From contig JALOAD010000006.1 in the NCBI GenBank assembly GCA_023228995.1, positions 56,397 to 120,396 on the forward strand: a DNA stretch of 64,000 nt, given 5' to 3'. Made by a program: the position numbers and the translations under genes. The notes beneath the pieces were generated by a model, which saw only the letters and a list, made by a program, of their open reading frames with translations, made no database searches and was not told the origin of the DNA. The DNA comes from JALOAD01 sp023228995 [NCBI: Candidatus Muiribacterium halophilum] (GTDB lineage Bacteria; Muiribacteriota; Muiribacteriia; Muiribacteriales). Within the stretch, counting starts at the first letter, position 1, and every line of letters starts with the position of its first letter. Below are positions 17,873 to 27,397 of the stretch, in pieces.

Positions 17873-18190
17873 TTTTGTCATTCCCTTGAATATGGGAATC
17901 CATAAAAAAGCATTTTTACCACGGATATCACGGATGTACACGGATAAAGCTTGAAAATTAAAAATCTGTCATCCCGGTATGATTTTGTTTTTTGTCATCC
18001 CGGTATGTTTCTGAGCCGGGATCTGCTTTTGTTTTCTTTCATTACAATAACGCAAAAAAATAATCATTCGGTACCATTCGATATTTTACATCCATATAAA
18101 ATATCTTTTTACCTTCGTTCACTTATAATACATCCGTATATTATATGCTTCGCAACGTTCACTCAAGTTACCGAGTAGATTTTTTTTTTG
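17873..18190 (+). repeat. Intergenic repeat element, full copy B (~300 bp)
   Basis: This is a near-identical direct repeat of 14951-15266, including the CACGGAT stretch, the ATCCCGG…CCGGGAT palindrome (near 17998-18023) and the ~180-bp core. The core ends ACTC-8 bases-GAGT followed by a T run, which looks terminator-like. Together copies A and B bracket the 16069-17807 gene pair. The gap 17808-18446 contains only this repeat, a fragment of it, and regulatory sites. Confidence 0.8.
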
Positions 18191-18255
18191 CTTTTGTTTA
18201 TAGAAAATCCTTCGTACTTTGTTTTAATTGAAAATTTTCTAACGAATTCTCGTTA

Positions 18256-18301
18256 AATCTGTCATCCCGGTATTATTCTGAGCCGGGATCTGCTCTTGTT
18301 T
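18256..18301 (+). repeat. Fragment of the intergenic repeat (ATCCCGG palindrome)
   Basis: CTGTCATCCCGG, an 11-base loop region, then CCGGGATCTGCT repeats the palindromic core of copies A and B. Confidence 0.55.
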
Positions 18302-18352
18302 ATTAAATAAAAAGCAATAATTTTTATTTTAATAATTTTTAATAAAATAAAT

Positions 18353-18380
18353 TAAAGTTTTAAATTTTTTCATCCGATAT
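18353..18380 (+). promoter_or_regulatory. Possible sigma28 (FliA/SigD)-type promoter
   Basis: TAAAGTTT (18353-18360) followed by TCCGATAT (18373-18380), with 16 bases between TAAA and TCCGATAT, resembles the motility sigma factor consensus TAAA-N15-GCCGATAA. Predicted start near 18387. No good sigma70 pair is seen here, in contrast to neighbouring genes. Confidence 0.45.
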
Positions 18381-18405
18381 TAATAAGTTGGGAATAAAAC
18401 TAACC

Positions 18406-18427
18406 TTAAGTTCACGGATGAACTTAA
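18406..18427 (+). promoter_or_regulatory. Leader hairpin before the 18447 gene
   Basis: TTAAGTTCA, loop CGGA, TGAACTTAA: a perfect 9-bp stem lying 8 bases before the GGAGGTG ribosome-binding site. It could protect the mRNA end or modulate initiation. Confidence 0.5.
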
Positions 18428-18446
18428 TAAGACATGGAGGTGTCAA

Positions 18447-19235
18447 ATGGACTTAAATTTAAAATCAATGTCAGAAAATCCATATTTAAAGAATTTAGAT
18501 ATTGAAAAAATATTGGGTAAAGACGCATCACAATTAATGGGTAAAGATGCTTCAAAAACAATGGACAAAGTTGAACAAAGCATGAACGATTTAAAAAAGA
18601 AACTATTTGGCAGTGATGAATTATCATTATCACCAGAAGCAATGAAATCAATGTCAAGATATCAATCAATAAGTATTCTTCAAGAAGAAACCTTTGCACA
18701 ATTCAAAGATGACAAAGGTAATGAATTTACTTATGCAAAATCAGTATTTAAATTAAGCTATACAGATATATTAAGCAGTTCAAAAAAAATTGAAGAAAGT
18801 GAAAAAAGCATTGATGAACAAGATGAAGCATTAGGAGAATGGAGTTCAGATGCTGTATCAGAAAGATTAGTAGATTTCGCTAAAAATATATTTAAATTAT
18901 TTCAAACTGATAAATATCAGGGAGATGAAAGTCTAAAAAATCCTGAAGGTTTTATGAAATGGGCTAAAAAAAATATAATATCAGGTTTTGATCAGGCAAC
19001 AGGTGTGTTATCACCAATGATTAAACAAGATGATTTCTTATCAAAACTAATTGGCAAAACCTATGACAAAACAATGAAAGGATTAGAAGATGCATTTCAG
19101 AAAAAATCAGATGATAAAGAAGTAAATGAAAGCGTTGAATATTATGAGTCTTTCGAATTAGAACTTGAAATAACTTATGTAGGAGTTAAATTCTCTTCAC
19201 AGGGTCAAGCAAGCGAAGAATCGGAAGAAGATTAA
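18447..19235 (+). CDS. DUF5610-like protein of unknown function
   Basis: This 262-residue acidic, soluble protein has no signal peptide or membrane segment. The middle (about 130-215) reads like a DUF5610 domain: SDAVSERLVDFAKNIFKLF, then PEGFMKWAKKNIISGFDQATGVL and a helical end. The N-terminal 60 residues contain two repeats of the type LGKDASQLM / MGKDASKTM, and the C-terminus is Glu/Ser-rich. Codon use (TCA, TTA, ACA) differs from the T-ending codons of nearby genes. GGAGGTG precedes the ATG. It stands alone between a possible sigma28 promoter with a leader hairpin and a strong terminator, so it is a monocistronic unit. A motility link rests only on that promoter. Confidence 0.65.
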   Translation: MDLNLKSMSENPYLKNLDIEKILGKDASQLMGKDASKTMDKVEQSMNDLKKKLFGSDELSLSPEAMKSMSRYQSISILQEETFAQFKDDKGNEFTYAKSVFKLSYTDILSSSKKIEESEKSIDEQDEALGEWSSDAVSERLVDFAKNIFKLFQTDKYQGDESLKNPEGFMKWAKKNIISGFDQATGVLSPMIKQDDFLSKLIGKTYDKTMKGLEDAFQKKSDDKEVNESVEYYESFELELEITYVGVKFSSQGQASEESEED

Positions 19236-19267
19236 TATTAGAAAACCCCCCTCGGGAAAAATTTTAA

Positions 19268-19296
19268 AACAGTTCAGAAATGAACTGTTTTTTTTT
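19268..19296 (+). terminator. Intrinsic terminator
   Basis: AACAGTTCA, tetraloop GAAA, TGAACTGTT and then an uninterrupted T run to 19296. This is a 9-bp perfect stem with a GNRA loop ending the 18447 transcript. Confidence 0.9.
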
Positions 19297-19301
19297 ACAT
19301 C

Positions 19302-19330
19302 TTGAATATTATTATCAGAGTTGGTATAAT
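19302..19330 (+). promoter_or_regulatory. Promoter of the 19369 gene
   Basis: TTGAAT (19302-19307), a 17-base spacer and TATAAT (19325-19330), directly after the terminator. Predicted start near 19337. Confidence 0.65.
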
Positions 19331-19368
19331 TAACATATAATTATATACAGAAATAGGGGGTTAAGATT

Positions 19369-19872
19369 ATGAAAAAAGCATTTATTATTATTGTGATTTT
19401 ATTATCTGAATATTATTTTTTGTTTTCTTATGAAAATAATTTTGAATTAAATAAAGAAAAATTAACCCAAAAACAGATAAAAATTATAAGTATAAGGAAT
19501 CACAATACACAAGTTTATTACGAACTTTTAAAAGATATGGTAAATTTAACAACTAATATTGTTTCGGGTAATTATAGCTTAAAAGAAAAAAAAGAGTTTA
19601 AAAAAATATTTGATTCAAAGAAAAAGTTGTTTTTTTTTGTTTCAAAGCAAATTAGACCATCAAATAACAATAATGATATAAAACAGGACTCAAATTTGAA
19701 GTGTGCTACATGTAATGGGAAAGGATGTGAAATCTGTGGTTGGGATGGTTGGGGTTATACTTCGGCGGATAACCCTAAAAAATGTGGCAGATGTGATGGA
19801 ACTGGAAGTTTTTCTGGCAGGATATGTAAAGGATGCAATGGATTGGGTTGGGCAAATTCATCGGCTAATTGA
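19369..19872 (+). CDS. Small exported protein with DnaJ-type CxxCxGxG zinc-binding repeats
   Basis: This 167-residue protein starts with a signal peptide (about 20 residues). After a lysine-rich helical middle, residues about 110-165 hold CATCNGKGC, CEICG, CGRCDGTG and CKGCNGLGW. That is the zinc-finger pattern of DnaJ and related thiol or assembly chaperones, here without a J domain. Such a domain on an exported protein could bind zinc or unfolded partners; its role is unknown. A G-rich site (TAGGGGG) lies before the ATG. The stop codon falls inside the start of an intergenic repeat shared with 15570. Confidence 0.7.
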   Translation: MKKAFIIIVILLSEYYFLFSYENNFELNKEKLTQKQIKIISIRNHNTQVYYELLKDMVNLTTNIVSGNYSLKEKKEFKKIFDSKKKLFFFVSKQIRPSNNNNDIKQDSNLKCATCNGKGCEICGWDGWGYTSADNPKKCGRCDGTGSFSGRICKGCNGLGWANSSAN

Positions 19873-19950
19873 ATTGAATCCTCTGATTAAATAAACAAAA
19901 ATCAATATAATGTCACGCTAAAGAAATTTTCATATAAAAAAATGTCAATT
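19869..19950 (+). repeat. Partial intergenic repeat at the end of the zinc-motif gene
   Basis: About 40 bases from ATTGAATCCTCTGATT match 15570-15610 almost exactly, then diverge. The remaining 384-bp gap to uvrA contains AT-rich sequence, one TTTTCAACAG motif (also near 12353 and 15902) and the uvrA promoter. Confidence 0.55.
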
Positions 19951-20153
19951 TTCTTTTTAGTAAAAAGCTTCAAAAATAGATTTATATTTCCTAATTCTGT
20001 CAAAGAAATATTAATTAATCGGACCACATGAAATTTTAAATCCTATAATTTTTTTCATTACACTAATGCGAAAATATAATCATTCCATATTTATTTTAAG
20101 TTTTTCAACAGCCTATTACATTCTTACCCCAAAAAAAGGCGAAAAGATAAATC

Positions 20154-20182
20154 TTGACTTTTCGGTTTATTTTCGGTAAATT
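20154..20182 (+). promoter_or_regulatory. Promoter of uvrA
   Basis: TTGACT (20154-20159), a 17-base spacer and TAAATT (20177-20182). Predicted start near 20189, about 68 bases before the ATG. I see no LexA-type palindrome. Confidence 0.5.
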
Positions 20183-20256
20183 AATGAAAAGAATATAGAG
20201 ATAAAAATAGTAAAAGCGTTATAAAGAACCGATTAATTATAATTTATGGAGTATTT

Positions 20257-23055
20257 ATGCTTTCTGTTAAGGGTGCTAGAGAACATAATTTAAAAAATAT
20301 TAATGTTGATATTCCTAGAAATCAATTAACTGTTATTACTGGGCTTTCTGGTTCTGGTAAGTCTTCTCTTGCTTTTGATACTATTTATGGGGAGGGTCAG
20401 AGAAGATATGTTGAGAGTCTTAGCAATTATGCAAGACAGTTTTTGGGTATTATGAAAAAACCTGATGTTGATCAAATTGAAGGTCTTTCTCCGGCTATTG
20501 TTATTGAACAGAGGGGTTATTCTCATAATCCTCGTTCTACCGTTGGCACTATTACTGAGATTTATGATTATTTTAGATTATTTTTTGCTAGAATTGGCAA
20601 AGTGTTTTGTCCTGATTGTGATATTGTTATTGAGAGTCAGCATAAACAGGATATTTTGCGTCAAATTAAAAATATGCCTGATGATAAAAAACTTATTGTT
20701 ATGGCTCCTCTTGTTCGTGGTAAAAAGGGTGGACATAAAAAGCTTTTTGAAAATGCGGTTAAGGAAGGTGTTCTTAGGGTTAAGGTTAATGGTGAAATAT
20801 ATAGAATTGATGATGTTCCTGAGCTTGATAAAAATAAAAAACATTCTATTTATGCTGTTGTTGATAGGGTTAAAAATTTAAAAGATAATGCTGAAAGATT
20901 ATCTGATTCTGTTGAACTTGCTCTTAAAATGGGTGATGGTCTAATTATTATTGAAGATCATGATTCTGGTGTTGAAACTCTTTTTTCTGAACATTTTTCT
21001 TGTTCTGAATGTGGTTATTCTATTGGTGAGCTTAGTCCTAGGTTTTTTTCTTTTAATTCTCCTTATGGTGCTTGTCCTGATTGTGAGGGTATTGGTTTTA
21101 GAAAAGTGCTTGAACTTTCTCTTATGATTGATAAAGATATTTCTATTGGTAAAAATCCATTTCTTCCTTTTAAAAGTAAATCGTCTCAAGGTTACTATAA
21201 TGGTCTTCTTAATTCTGTTATTAAAGCTTATAAAGTTGATCCTGAAAAAAAATTTTTTGAACTTTCTTCTTATGAACAAAATATTTTCCTTAATGGTACT
21301 GATAAAAAAATTGAAATTGAGATTAATTCTTCTAAATTTAAAAAAGATGTATGGAAGCGATTTGGTATTGTTGAGGGTTTTGCTAAAAGGCTTGAAAGAT
21401 TATACAATGATACTGATTCGGATGAATCTCGTAAAAAACTTGAAAAATTTATGACTTTGCAAAAATGTAATTCTTGTAATGGTGCTAGACTTAATAAAAG
21501 TGCTTTGTCTGTTAGAGTTAATGGTCTGAATATATCTGAAATTGCTTCTAAATCGATTATTGATGCTAAAAATTTTATTGATAATATAAAATTATCTGAA
21601 AATGAAACTATAATATCTAGTCAGATTTTTAGAGAAATTAAATCTAGGTTGTTTTTTTTAAATAATGTTGGTCTTGGTTATTTAACTCTTGATAGACTTG
21701 CTTATACTCTTTCAGGTGGTGAATATCAGAGAATTCGTCTTGCTACACAGCTTGGTACTGGTCTTGTGGGTGTTCTTTATGTTCTTGATGAGCCCTCTAT
21801 AGGACTTCATCAAAAAGATAATCAAAAGCTTCTTTCTACTCTTTTTGGCTTAAGAGATATGGGTAATACTGTGCTTGTTGTGGAACATGATGAGGATACT
21901 ATTAGAAAAGCTGATTATGTTGTTGATATGGGGCCTGGAGCAGGCAAGCATGGTGGTGAAGTTGTTTTTTCTGGGAATGTAAAAAATCTTCTTAAATGTA
22001 AAACTTCTATTACTGCTAAATATCTTAATGGTATAAAAACAGTTGATATTGATAAGGGTGAAAGAAGTAAAGAAAAGGAATTTATTGAATTAAAGGGAGC
22101 TTCAGGGAATAATCTAAAAAATATTAATATAAAAATACCGACTGGAAAATTTACTGTTGTTACAGGCGTTTCAGGTTCGGGCAAATCTACTCTTATAAAT
22201 GACACTCTTTATCCAATACTTATGAAAAAATTTCATGGTAGTTTTGTATTTCCTTTAGAATATAAAGAAATGAAATTACCTTTGGGTATAAAAAAGGTAA
22301 TTATGATAGACCAAATGCCTATTGGAAGGACTCCAAGATCTAATCCAGCAACTTATACAGGTCTTTTTACTGAAATAAGAGATATTATGACAAAAACTAA
22401 AGAAGCTAAAAAAAGAGGTTATAAGGCAGGAAGGTTTTCTTTTAATGTTAAAGGTGGTAGATGCGAGGTTTGTGAAGGTCAAGGTATTAAAAAAATTGAA
22501 ATGCAGTTTTTGCCTGATGTTTATGTTGAATGCGAGGAATGTAAAGGTGCTAGATATAATGAAGAAACTTTGCAAATAAAATATAAAGGTAAAAACATTG
22601 CTGATATTCTTAACATGACAATTGAGGAAGCTCTTGAATTTTTTGAATTTCATACAGGGATTTCTAGAAAACTTGCAACATTGAATGATGTTGGTCTTTC
22701 ATATATGCATCTTGGTCAGCCTGCAACTACTCTTTCTGGCGGAGAAGCTCAAAGGGTAAAACTTGCAACTGAACTTTCAAGAGTATCAAGTGGTGATACA
22801 ATTTATATGCTTGATGAACCAACAACTGGTCTTCATTTTGATGATGTAAATAAACTTCTTTCTGTTTTAGACAGGCTTGTAGCTAGAAAAAATACTGTTA
22901 TTGTTATTGAACATAATATTGATGTTATTAAGTTTGCAGATTATATTATTGATTTGGGGCTTGACGGTGGTGAAGGTGGTGGAAATCTTCTTTATCAGGG
23001 AAGTTTAAAAGGAATAAAAAAAGTTAAAAATTCATATACCTCAGAGTTTTTATAG
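20257..23055 (+). CDS. uvrA: UvrA, DNA damage-recognition ATPase of nucleotide excision repair
   Basis: This 932-residue protein is the UvrA subunit that finds bulky lesions and loads UvrB. It has two ABC ATPase halves: Walker A GLSGSGKS at 29-36 and GVSGSGKS from 637. Signature segments are LSGGEYQRIRLATQLG and LSGGEAQRVKLATEL, with Walker B-type LDEPSIGLH and LDEPTTGLH. Zinc-binding cysteine groups are present, including CSECGY…CPDCEGIG and CEVCEGQG…CEECKGARY. The length is standard. A modest GGAG precedes the ATG. The first two thirds strongly favour T-ending codons. It appears to be transcribed on its own. Confidence 0.97.
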   Translation: MLSVKGAREHNLKNINVDIPRNQLTVITGLSGSGKSSLAFDTIYGEGQRRYVESLSNYARQFLGIMKKPDVDQIEGLSPAIVIEQRGYSHNPRSTVGTITEIYDYFRLFFARIGKVFCPDCDIVIESQHKQDILRQIKNMPDDKKLIVMAPLVRGKKGGHKKLFENAVKEGVLRVKVNGEIYRIDDVPELDKNKKHSIYAVVDRVKNLKDNAERLSDSVELALKMGDGLIIIEDHDSGVETLFSEHFSCSECGYSIGELSPRFFSFNSPYGACPDCEGIGFRKVLELSLMIDKDISIGKNPFLPFKSKSSQGYYNGLLNSVIKAYKVDPEKKFFELSSYEQNIFLNGTDKKIEIEINSSKFKKDVWKRFGIVEGFAKRLERLYNDTDSDESRKKLEKFMTLQKCNSCNGARLNKSALSVRVNGLNISEIASKSIIDAKNFIDNIKLSENETIISSQIFREIKSRLFFLNNVGLGYLTLDRLAYTLSGGEYQRIRLATQLGTGLVGVLYVLDEPSIGLHQKDNQKLLSTLFGLRDMGNTVLVVEHDEDTIRKADYVVDMGPGAGKHGGEVVFSGNVKNLLKCKTSITAKYLNGIKTVDIDKGERSKEKEFIELKGASGNNLKNINIKIPTGKFTVVTGVSGSGKSTLINDTLYPILMKKFHGSFVFPLEYKEMKLPLGIKKVIMIDQMPIGRTPRSNPATYTGLFTEIRDIMTKTKEAKKRGYKAGRFSFNVKGGRCEVCEGQGIKKIEMQFLPDVYVECEECKGARYNEETLQIKYKGKNIADILNMTIEEALEFFEFHTGISRKLATLNDVGLSYMHLGQPATTLSGGEAQRVKLATELSRVSSGDTIYMLDEPTTGLHFDDVNKLLSVLDRLVARKNTVIVIEHNIDVIKFADYIIDLGLDGGEGGGNLLYQGSLKGIKKVKNSYTSEFL

Positions 23056-23060
23056 TATTC

Positions 23061-23089
23061 TTGTATAAATATTGTGTATCGGTTATAAT
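23061..23089 (+). promoter_or_regulatory. Promoter of the chemotaxis receptor gene
   Basis: TTGTAT (23061-23066), a 17-base spacer and TATAAT (23084-23089). It is a sigma70-type site rather than a motility sigma factor site. Predicted start near 23096. Confidence 0.65.
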
Positions 23090-23121
23090 TTAAAGATTAT
23101 TTTAATACAAAGGGGTTATTT

Positions 23122-25128
23122 ATGGATTTTTTTAAAAACAAATTATCTTATAAGATTGGTTTATCAATTTCTTTTCTTGTGTTTATTATGTTGGCATTGG
23201 TTATTTATAGCGAACTTTCTTATAAATATAAAATAATTGAAAATGAAGAGAAAAAAGATAAAATAGCTTTGATTAATTCTTTTGAATCTAAAATAAATGA
23301 TGTTGTGAATTTAGCTTATGTTGCTGGAATTCCTTTGCAGAATGATATAAATATTAATAAATTGATGGCTAAAAATGATCGTGATGGTCTTTATAATTAT
23401 CTAAAAACTCCTTATGAGAAATTAAAAGAAAATGGTATTTTACAATTGCATTTTCATACAAAAGATAATTTTAGTTTTTTACGAATGCATAAAGTTTCAA
23501 AATTTGGTGATGATCTTTCATCTTTTAGAAAAACAGTTGTTGATACTAATTATTCAAAACAAACTGTTATGGGTATAGAATTAGGTGCTTTTGGATTAGG
23601 TTTTAGAGTTGTTTTTCCTATGATATATAATAATGAGCATATAGGTTCTTTTGAATTAGGTTCTGAATTTACTGAGGGTTTTCTAAAGTCTTTTTTTGAT
23701 TTATATAAAGGATATTATGAATTTACTCTTGTTGATAAAAAAGGAGTATCACAACTTAAAGATAATATTATTACAAAATATGGTGATCTATATGATGTAA
23801 ACATTGATAATATTTATATGGATAAAGCTGTAAATGGTCAAACTCAGATGTTTAAGGATAAATCTGAAAAGTTCAATATAATTTTGTATCCAGTGAAAGA
23901 TATTGATAATAATATTGTTGGTATTATTAAAGCTGTTTTGAGTAGAGAAGAAGCTTTAAATACAATAATTCAAGCAAGAAATAATTCTATTATTATTGCT
24001 CTAATTCTTTTTATTGCTATAACGTTTATTATGAATTTACTTCTTAAAAATATTGTTATATCTAAAATTGAAAAAACAAGTAAATTTACTGAAAATGTTA
24101 TATCTACAAATGATCTTTCAAAATCTCTTGATATTGATTCTACTGATGAAACTGGAATTTTAGCTAATTCTTTCAATACAATACTAGATTATATGAAAAA
24201 TATTGTTTGTACAAATATTAATACATCAAAAGAACTTGTTAAGAGTGTAGAAAGTCTTAATAAATCATCTGTTGATATGAATAATGTTTCTGAATTTCAA
24301 AGAAAATTAATTCTTGAATCTAAAGAAAATTTTGAAGTTATTCAAAATGAAACAGTTGTTATTCTTGATTCTGTAACTCAGCAAAATCACACTATATCGA
24401 GTGTAACTTCAGCTGTAGAAGAACTTTCTGCATCTATTGAAGAAATAAAAAGTAATACAAAAAATGCTGAAACTCTCTCAAAAACTGCTTCACAAGAAGC
24501 TGATAAAGGCGGAGAATATTTAGATGAAACAATGAAATCTATCAGAGAAATGGCAGATAATAGTTCTCAGGTTATGAATATTATTGAACTTATTTCAAAT
24601 ATTTCAGAACAGACAAATCTTTTAGCTTTAAATGCTGCTATTGAAGCTGCTAGAGCTGGAGAGCATGGCAAAGGTTTTGCTGTGGTTGCAGATGAAGTTA
24701 GAAAGCTTTCTGATAAATCAGCAGAAGCTGCAAGTGAGATTAACAGTCTTATAAGTGCTAGTGTTGAAAGTACTAATAAAGCTGATGGTATTGCTGTAAA
24801 GACTAATGAAGTTTTTCAGAGACTTTCAGTAAATTCAAAAAATCTTTCAGAACTTATAACAGTTATTACTGAATCAACTAATCAGCAATCACTTGCCAAT
24901 ACTGAAATTGTCCATATTATGGAAGATATTATGAATAGTTCTTCAAATATACACAATGCAGTTGAAGTGTTTAGTGGAAAAGTTAATAATTTAAGAGAAA
25001 ATATTGAAAACATAAATATAGAGTCAGAAAAAAACACTGAAGTTTCTCATATTATCGAGGAAATTTCTATGACTTTAACTAAAGAAACTGAAAAACTTTT
25101 AGAAATTTCAAGTAAATATAAATTATAA
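23122..25128 (+). CDS. Methyl-accepting chemotaxis protein with dCache-type sensor
   Basis: This 668-residue transmembrane receptor has TM1 at about 12-31 and a periplasmic sensor at about 35-280. The sensor motif [31 protein letters not shown], then [17 protein letters not shown], fits the double Cache (dCache_3) class. TM2 (about 287-308) and a HAMP linker follow. The cytoplasmic signalling domain has the conserved hairpin tip [31 protein letters not shown] (about 497-530), where CheA and CheW bind. There is no C-terminal tethering pentapeptide. The ligand is unknown. A GGGG-rich site precedes the ATG. The U32 gene follows 12 bases later, so the two are co-transcribed. Confidence 0.93.
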   Translation: MDFFKNKLSYKIGLSISFLVFIMLALVIYSELSYKYKIIENEEKKDKIALINSFESKINDVVNLAYVAGIPLQNDININKLMAKNDRDGLYNYLKTPYEKLKENGILQLHFHTKDNFSFLRMHKVSKFGDDLSSFRKTVVDTNYSKQTVMGIELGAFGLGFRVVFPMIYNNEHIGSFELGSEFTEGFLKSFFDLYKGYYEFTLVDKKGVSQLKDNIITKYGDLYDVNIDNIYMDKAVNGQTQMFKDKSEKFNIILYPVKDIDNNIVGIIKAVLSREEALNTIIQARNNSIIIALILFIAITFIMNLLLKNIVISKIEKTSKFTENVISTNDLSKSLDIDSTDETGILANSFNTILDYMKNIVCTNINTSKELVKSVESLNKSSVDMNNVSEFQRKLILESKENFEVIQNETVVILDSVTQQNHTISSVTSAVEELSASIEEIKSNTKNAETLSKTASQEADKGGEYLDETMKSIREMADNSSQVMNIIELISNISEQTNLLALNAAIEAARAGEHGKGFAVVADEVRKLSDKSAEAASEINSLISASVESTNKADGIAVKTNEVFQRLSVNSKNLSELITVITESTNQQSLANTEIVHIMEDIMNSSSNIHNAVEVFSGKVNNLRENIENINIESEKNTEVSHIIEEISMTLTKETEKLLEISSKYKL

Positions 25129-25140
25129 AAAAGAGGTTAT

Positions 25141-27321
25141 ATGTTTCTTCTTCCGGTTGGTTCTATTGAGAGTTTAAGTTCAGCTATAAATAGTAAGGCT
25201 GATGGTGTTTATTTTGGTGTTGAAAGTTTTAATGCAAGGAAAGGTGCTTTAAATTTTTCATTAAATGAATTGAATTATATTGTTGAAATTTTACATCAAA
25301 ATAATATAAAAGCATTTATTACTGTTAATATTTTATTTGATGAAAAAGAATTGGAAAAACTCTATGAATTTCTTTTATTATTAGTTGAATCAGCTGTAGA
25401 TGGAATTATTATACAAGATTTTGCTGTTTATGAGATTTTAAAAAAGTATTTAAAAACTGATATTCCATTGATTGCTTCAACTCAGATGAATACAAATAAT
25501 TTATTTGCAGTTAAATATTTGGAACAAAATAATTTTGATAAAACTATTTTAGCAAGAGAACTTTCAAAAGAAGAAATAGAAAACATAAGTGATAATTCAA
25601 ATATTAAAATTGAAATATTTGTTCATGGTGCTTTATGCTATGCTTATTCAGGTCTTTGTTATATGTCGCAGTTTATTGGTAAAAGAAGTGGTAATAGAGG
25701 TGAATGTGCTCAACCATGCAGGCTTGAATATAATTATAAAGATAAAAATGGTTATTTCCTATCTACAAAAGATCTTAACTTAAAATCGGTTCTTCCTGAT
25801 AAAGTACATACATATAAAATTGAAGGTAGATTAAAAGATAAAGATTATGTTGGTATATGTTCTGAGGTTTATAAGGGTTTTAAAGAGGATTTTCTTCTGG
25901 ATCTTATATTTCATAGAGAGTATACAAAAGGTAATTTTGACATTAAAGGAAATTCTGATGTTACTGATAGTTTTAAAGCTGAAAAGTATGGCTTGTTTTT
26001 AGGTAAAATGGAAAGAAAGGGAAAGTTTTACACTCTTATTCCTGAAGTTGATATAAAAGTTGGAGATAAATTATATTTTCCGGATCTTAGAAAAGGAGTT
26101 ATTTTAAAAGGTTTATGGGATGGGAAAAATAATTTTTTAAATAAAAGTGAAAAAGGTAAGAGAGTATATATTAAAGCTGATATTAACGGAAATGTTGTCG
26201 ATGCTTATGTTAATAATAGTCATTTAACTGATATTAGTATTGAAAAATTGAAATTAAAAAAGCAGAGTCTTTTGAAGGTAAATGGGAATATTGTTTTAAA
26301 AGATAATAATATTTTCTTTGAATATTTTTGGAATTTTGATGAAACTGGAATTAAATTAAAAAATCCATTAAAAAAGATAATTGAATATAATACTTCTTTT
26401 GAACAAGCAAAAAATATAGGTTTAAATCATGATTATTTAAAAAAGATTTTTGAAAAAGATGGTGATTCTTTAATATCTCTAAATATTGAAAACTCTACTA
26501 ATGAGGAAAATATTTTTTTAAAAGTTAGTGTGCTAAATGTAATTAGAAATTTTTTTATTGAAGAAATTAAAAAAAATATTTCTTTTTCAAATGCAAAAAA
26601 AGGTTTTGTTATAAAGAAAAATCCTGAGTTATCAATAAAACTTGATAATATATCTCAATTTGAAATTATTAAAAAATCAGATAAAAATAAAAAATTTAAT
26701 AGAATTTATATTCCAGCAGAAGAAATAAGTGAATTTTATAACAATGTTATTCCTTATTTACCACCAGTACTTGATTCTTTTTTTTATAATTTTGAAGAAA
26801 TTGTCCATAAAATAAGTGAACTTGGATATTCTGAAATGCTTGTAGGAGATCATGGTGGAATTTATTTATGTGAAAAATTTAATTTGAAATATTCATTAGA
26901 TTTATTTTTAAATATAAGAAATTCACTTGCAATGGATTATTATAAAGGAAGAAATGTTGAGAATATTTGTATATCTTCTGAATTAGATTCAATATTACAA
27001 CAAGAATTAAGTGGATTAAATAATTTTAAAACAGAACTTATGATATATGGAAGGCGAAATTCTATGATTTCTGTTAATTGTATTGATTTTAATGAGGGAA
27101 TATGCAAAGAAAAATCTGATTGTAGAAAAACTTCAACTATTACAAATTCTCGTGGAGATAAATTTATAATAAAGTGCAAAGATTGTCATTTGTATTATTA
27201 TGAAGATAGAATTTATGGAAATATTATGAATATAAAAAAGATAAATGCAGATATTTTAAGAATTGATGCAGTTTGTCTTGATGATTCTGAACTTGAAAAC
27301 TTGTTAGATTTAGTTGAATAA
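25141..27321 (+). CDS. Peptidase U32-family protein (RlhA-like, RNA-modification branch)
   Basis: This 726-residue U32 protein has its conserved core in the first third: HGALCYAYSGLCYMS and RSGNRGECAQPCR (about 163-197), then LSTKDLNL and YKIEGRLKDKDYV. These cysteines match the iron-sulfur or metal-binding site of the family. A middle region resembles the collagenase-associated DUF3656, and a C-terminal Cys cluster (about 655-690) is also typical. In E. coli, RlhA hydroxylates C2501 of 23S rRNA and TrhP acts on tRNA. Older annotations call such proteins collagenases. AGAGG precedes the ATG. It is co-transcribed with the receptor gene, but I see no functional link. Confidence 0.88.
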   Translation: MFLLPVGSIESLSSAINSKADGVYFGVESFNARKGALNFSLNELNYIVEILHQNNIKAFITVNILFDEKELEKLYEFLLLLVESAVDGIIIQDFAVYEILKKYLKTDIPLIASTQMNTNNLFAVKYLEQNNFDKTILARELSKEEIENISDNSNIKIEIFVHGALCYAYSGLCYMSQFIGKRSGNRGECAQPCRLEYNYKDKNGYFLSTKDLNLKSVLPDKVHTYKIEGRLKDKDYVGICSEVYKGFKEDFLLDLIFHREYTKGNFDIKGNSDVTDSFKAEKYGLFLGKMERKGKFYTLIPEVDIKVGDKLYFPDLRKGVILKGLWDGKNNFLNKSEKGKRVYIKADINGNVVDAYVNNSHLTDISIEKLKLKKQSLLKVNGNIVLKDNNIFFEYFWNFDETGIKLKNPLKKIIEYNTSFEQAKNIGLNHDYLKKIFEKDGDSLISLNIENSTNEENIFLKVSVLNVIRNFFIEEIKKNISFSNAKKGFVIKKNPELSIKLDNISQFEIIKKSDKNKKFNRIYIPAEEISEFYNNVIPYLPPVLDSFFYNFEEIVHKISELGYSEMLVGDHGGIYLCEKFNLKYSLDLFLNIRNSLAMDYYKGRNVENICISSELDSILQQELSGLNNFKTELMIYGRRNSMISVNCIDFNEGICKEKSDCRKTSTITNSRGDKFIIKCKDCHLYYYEDRIYGNIMNIKKINADILRIDAVCLDDSELENLLDLVE

Positions 27322-27397
27322 TTTGTGAATAAATGCACGATGATGTTGAAACCTAAAATGCAAGTTTTCAACAAGATAGTTCGCTATGCTAACGATT

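Noticed and set aside
20326-22653. Several minus-strand and shifted frames inside uvrA
   Set aside because: They are shadows of the uvrA frame caused by its biased codon use.
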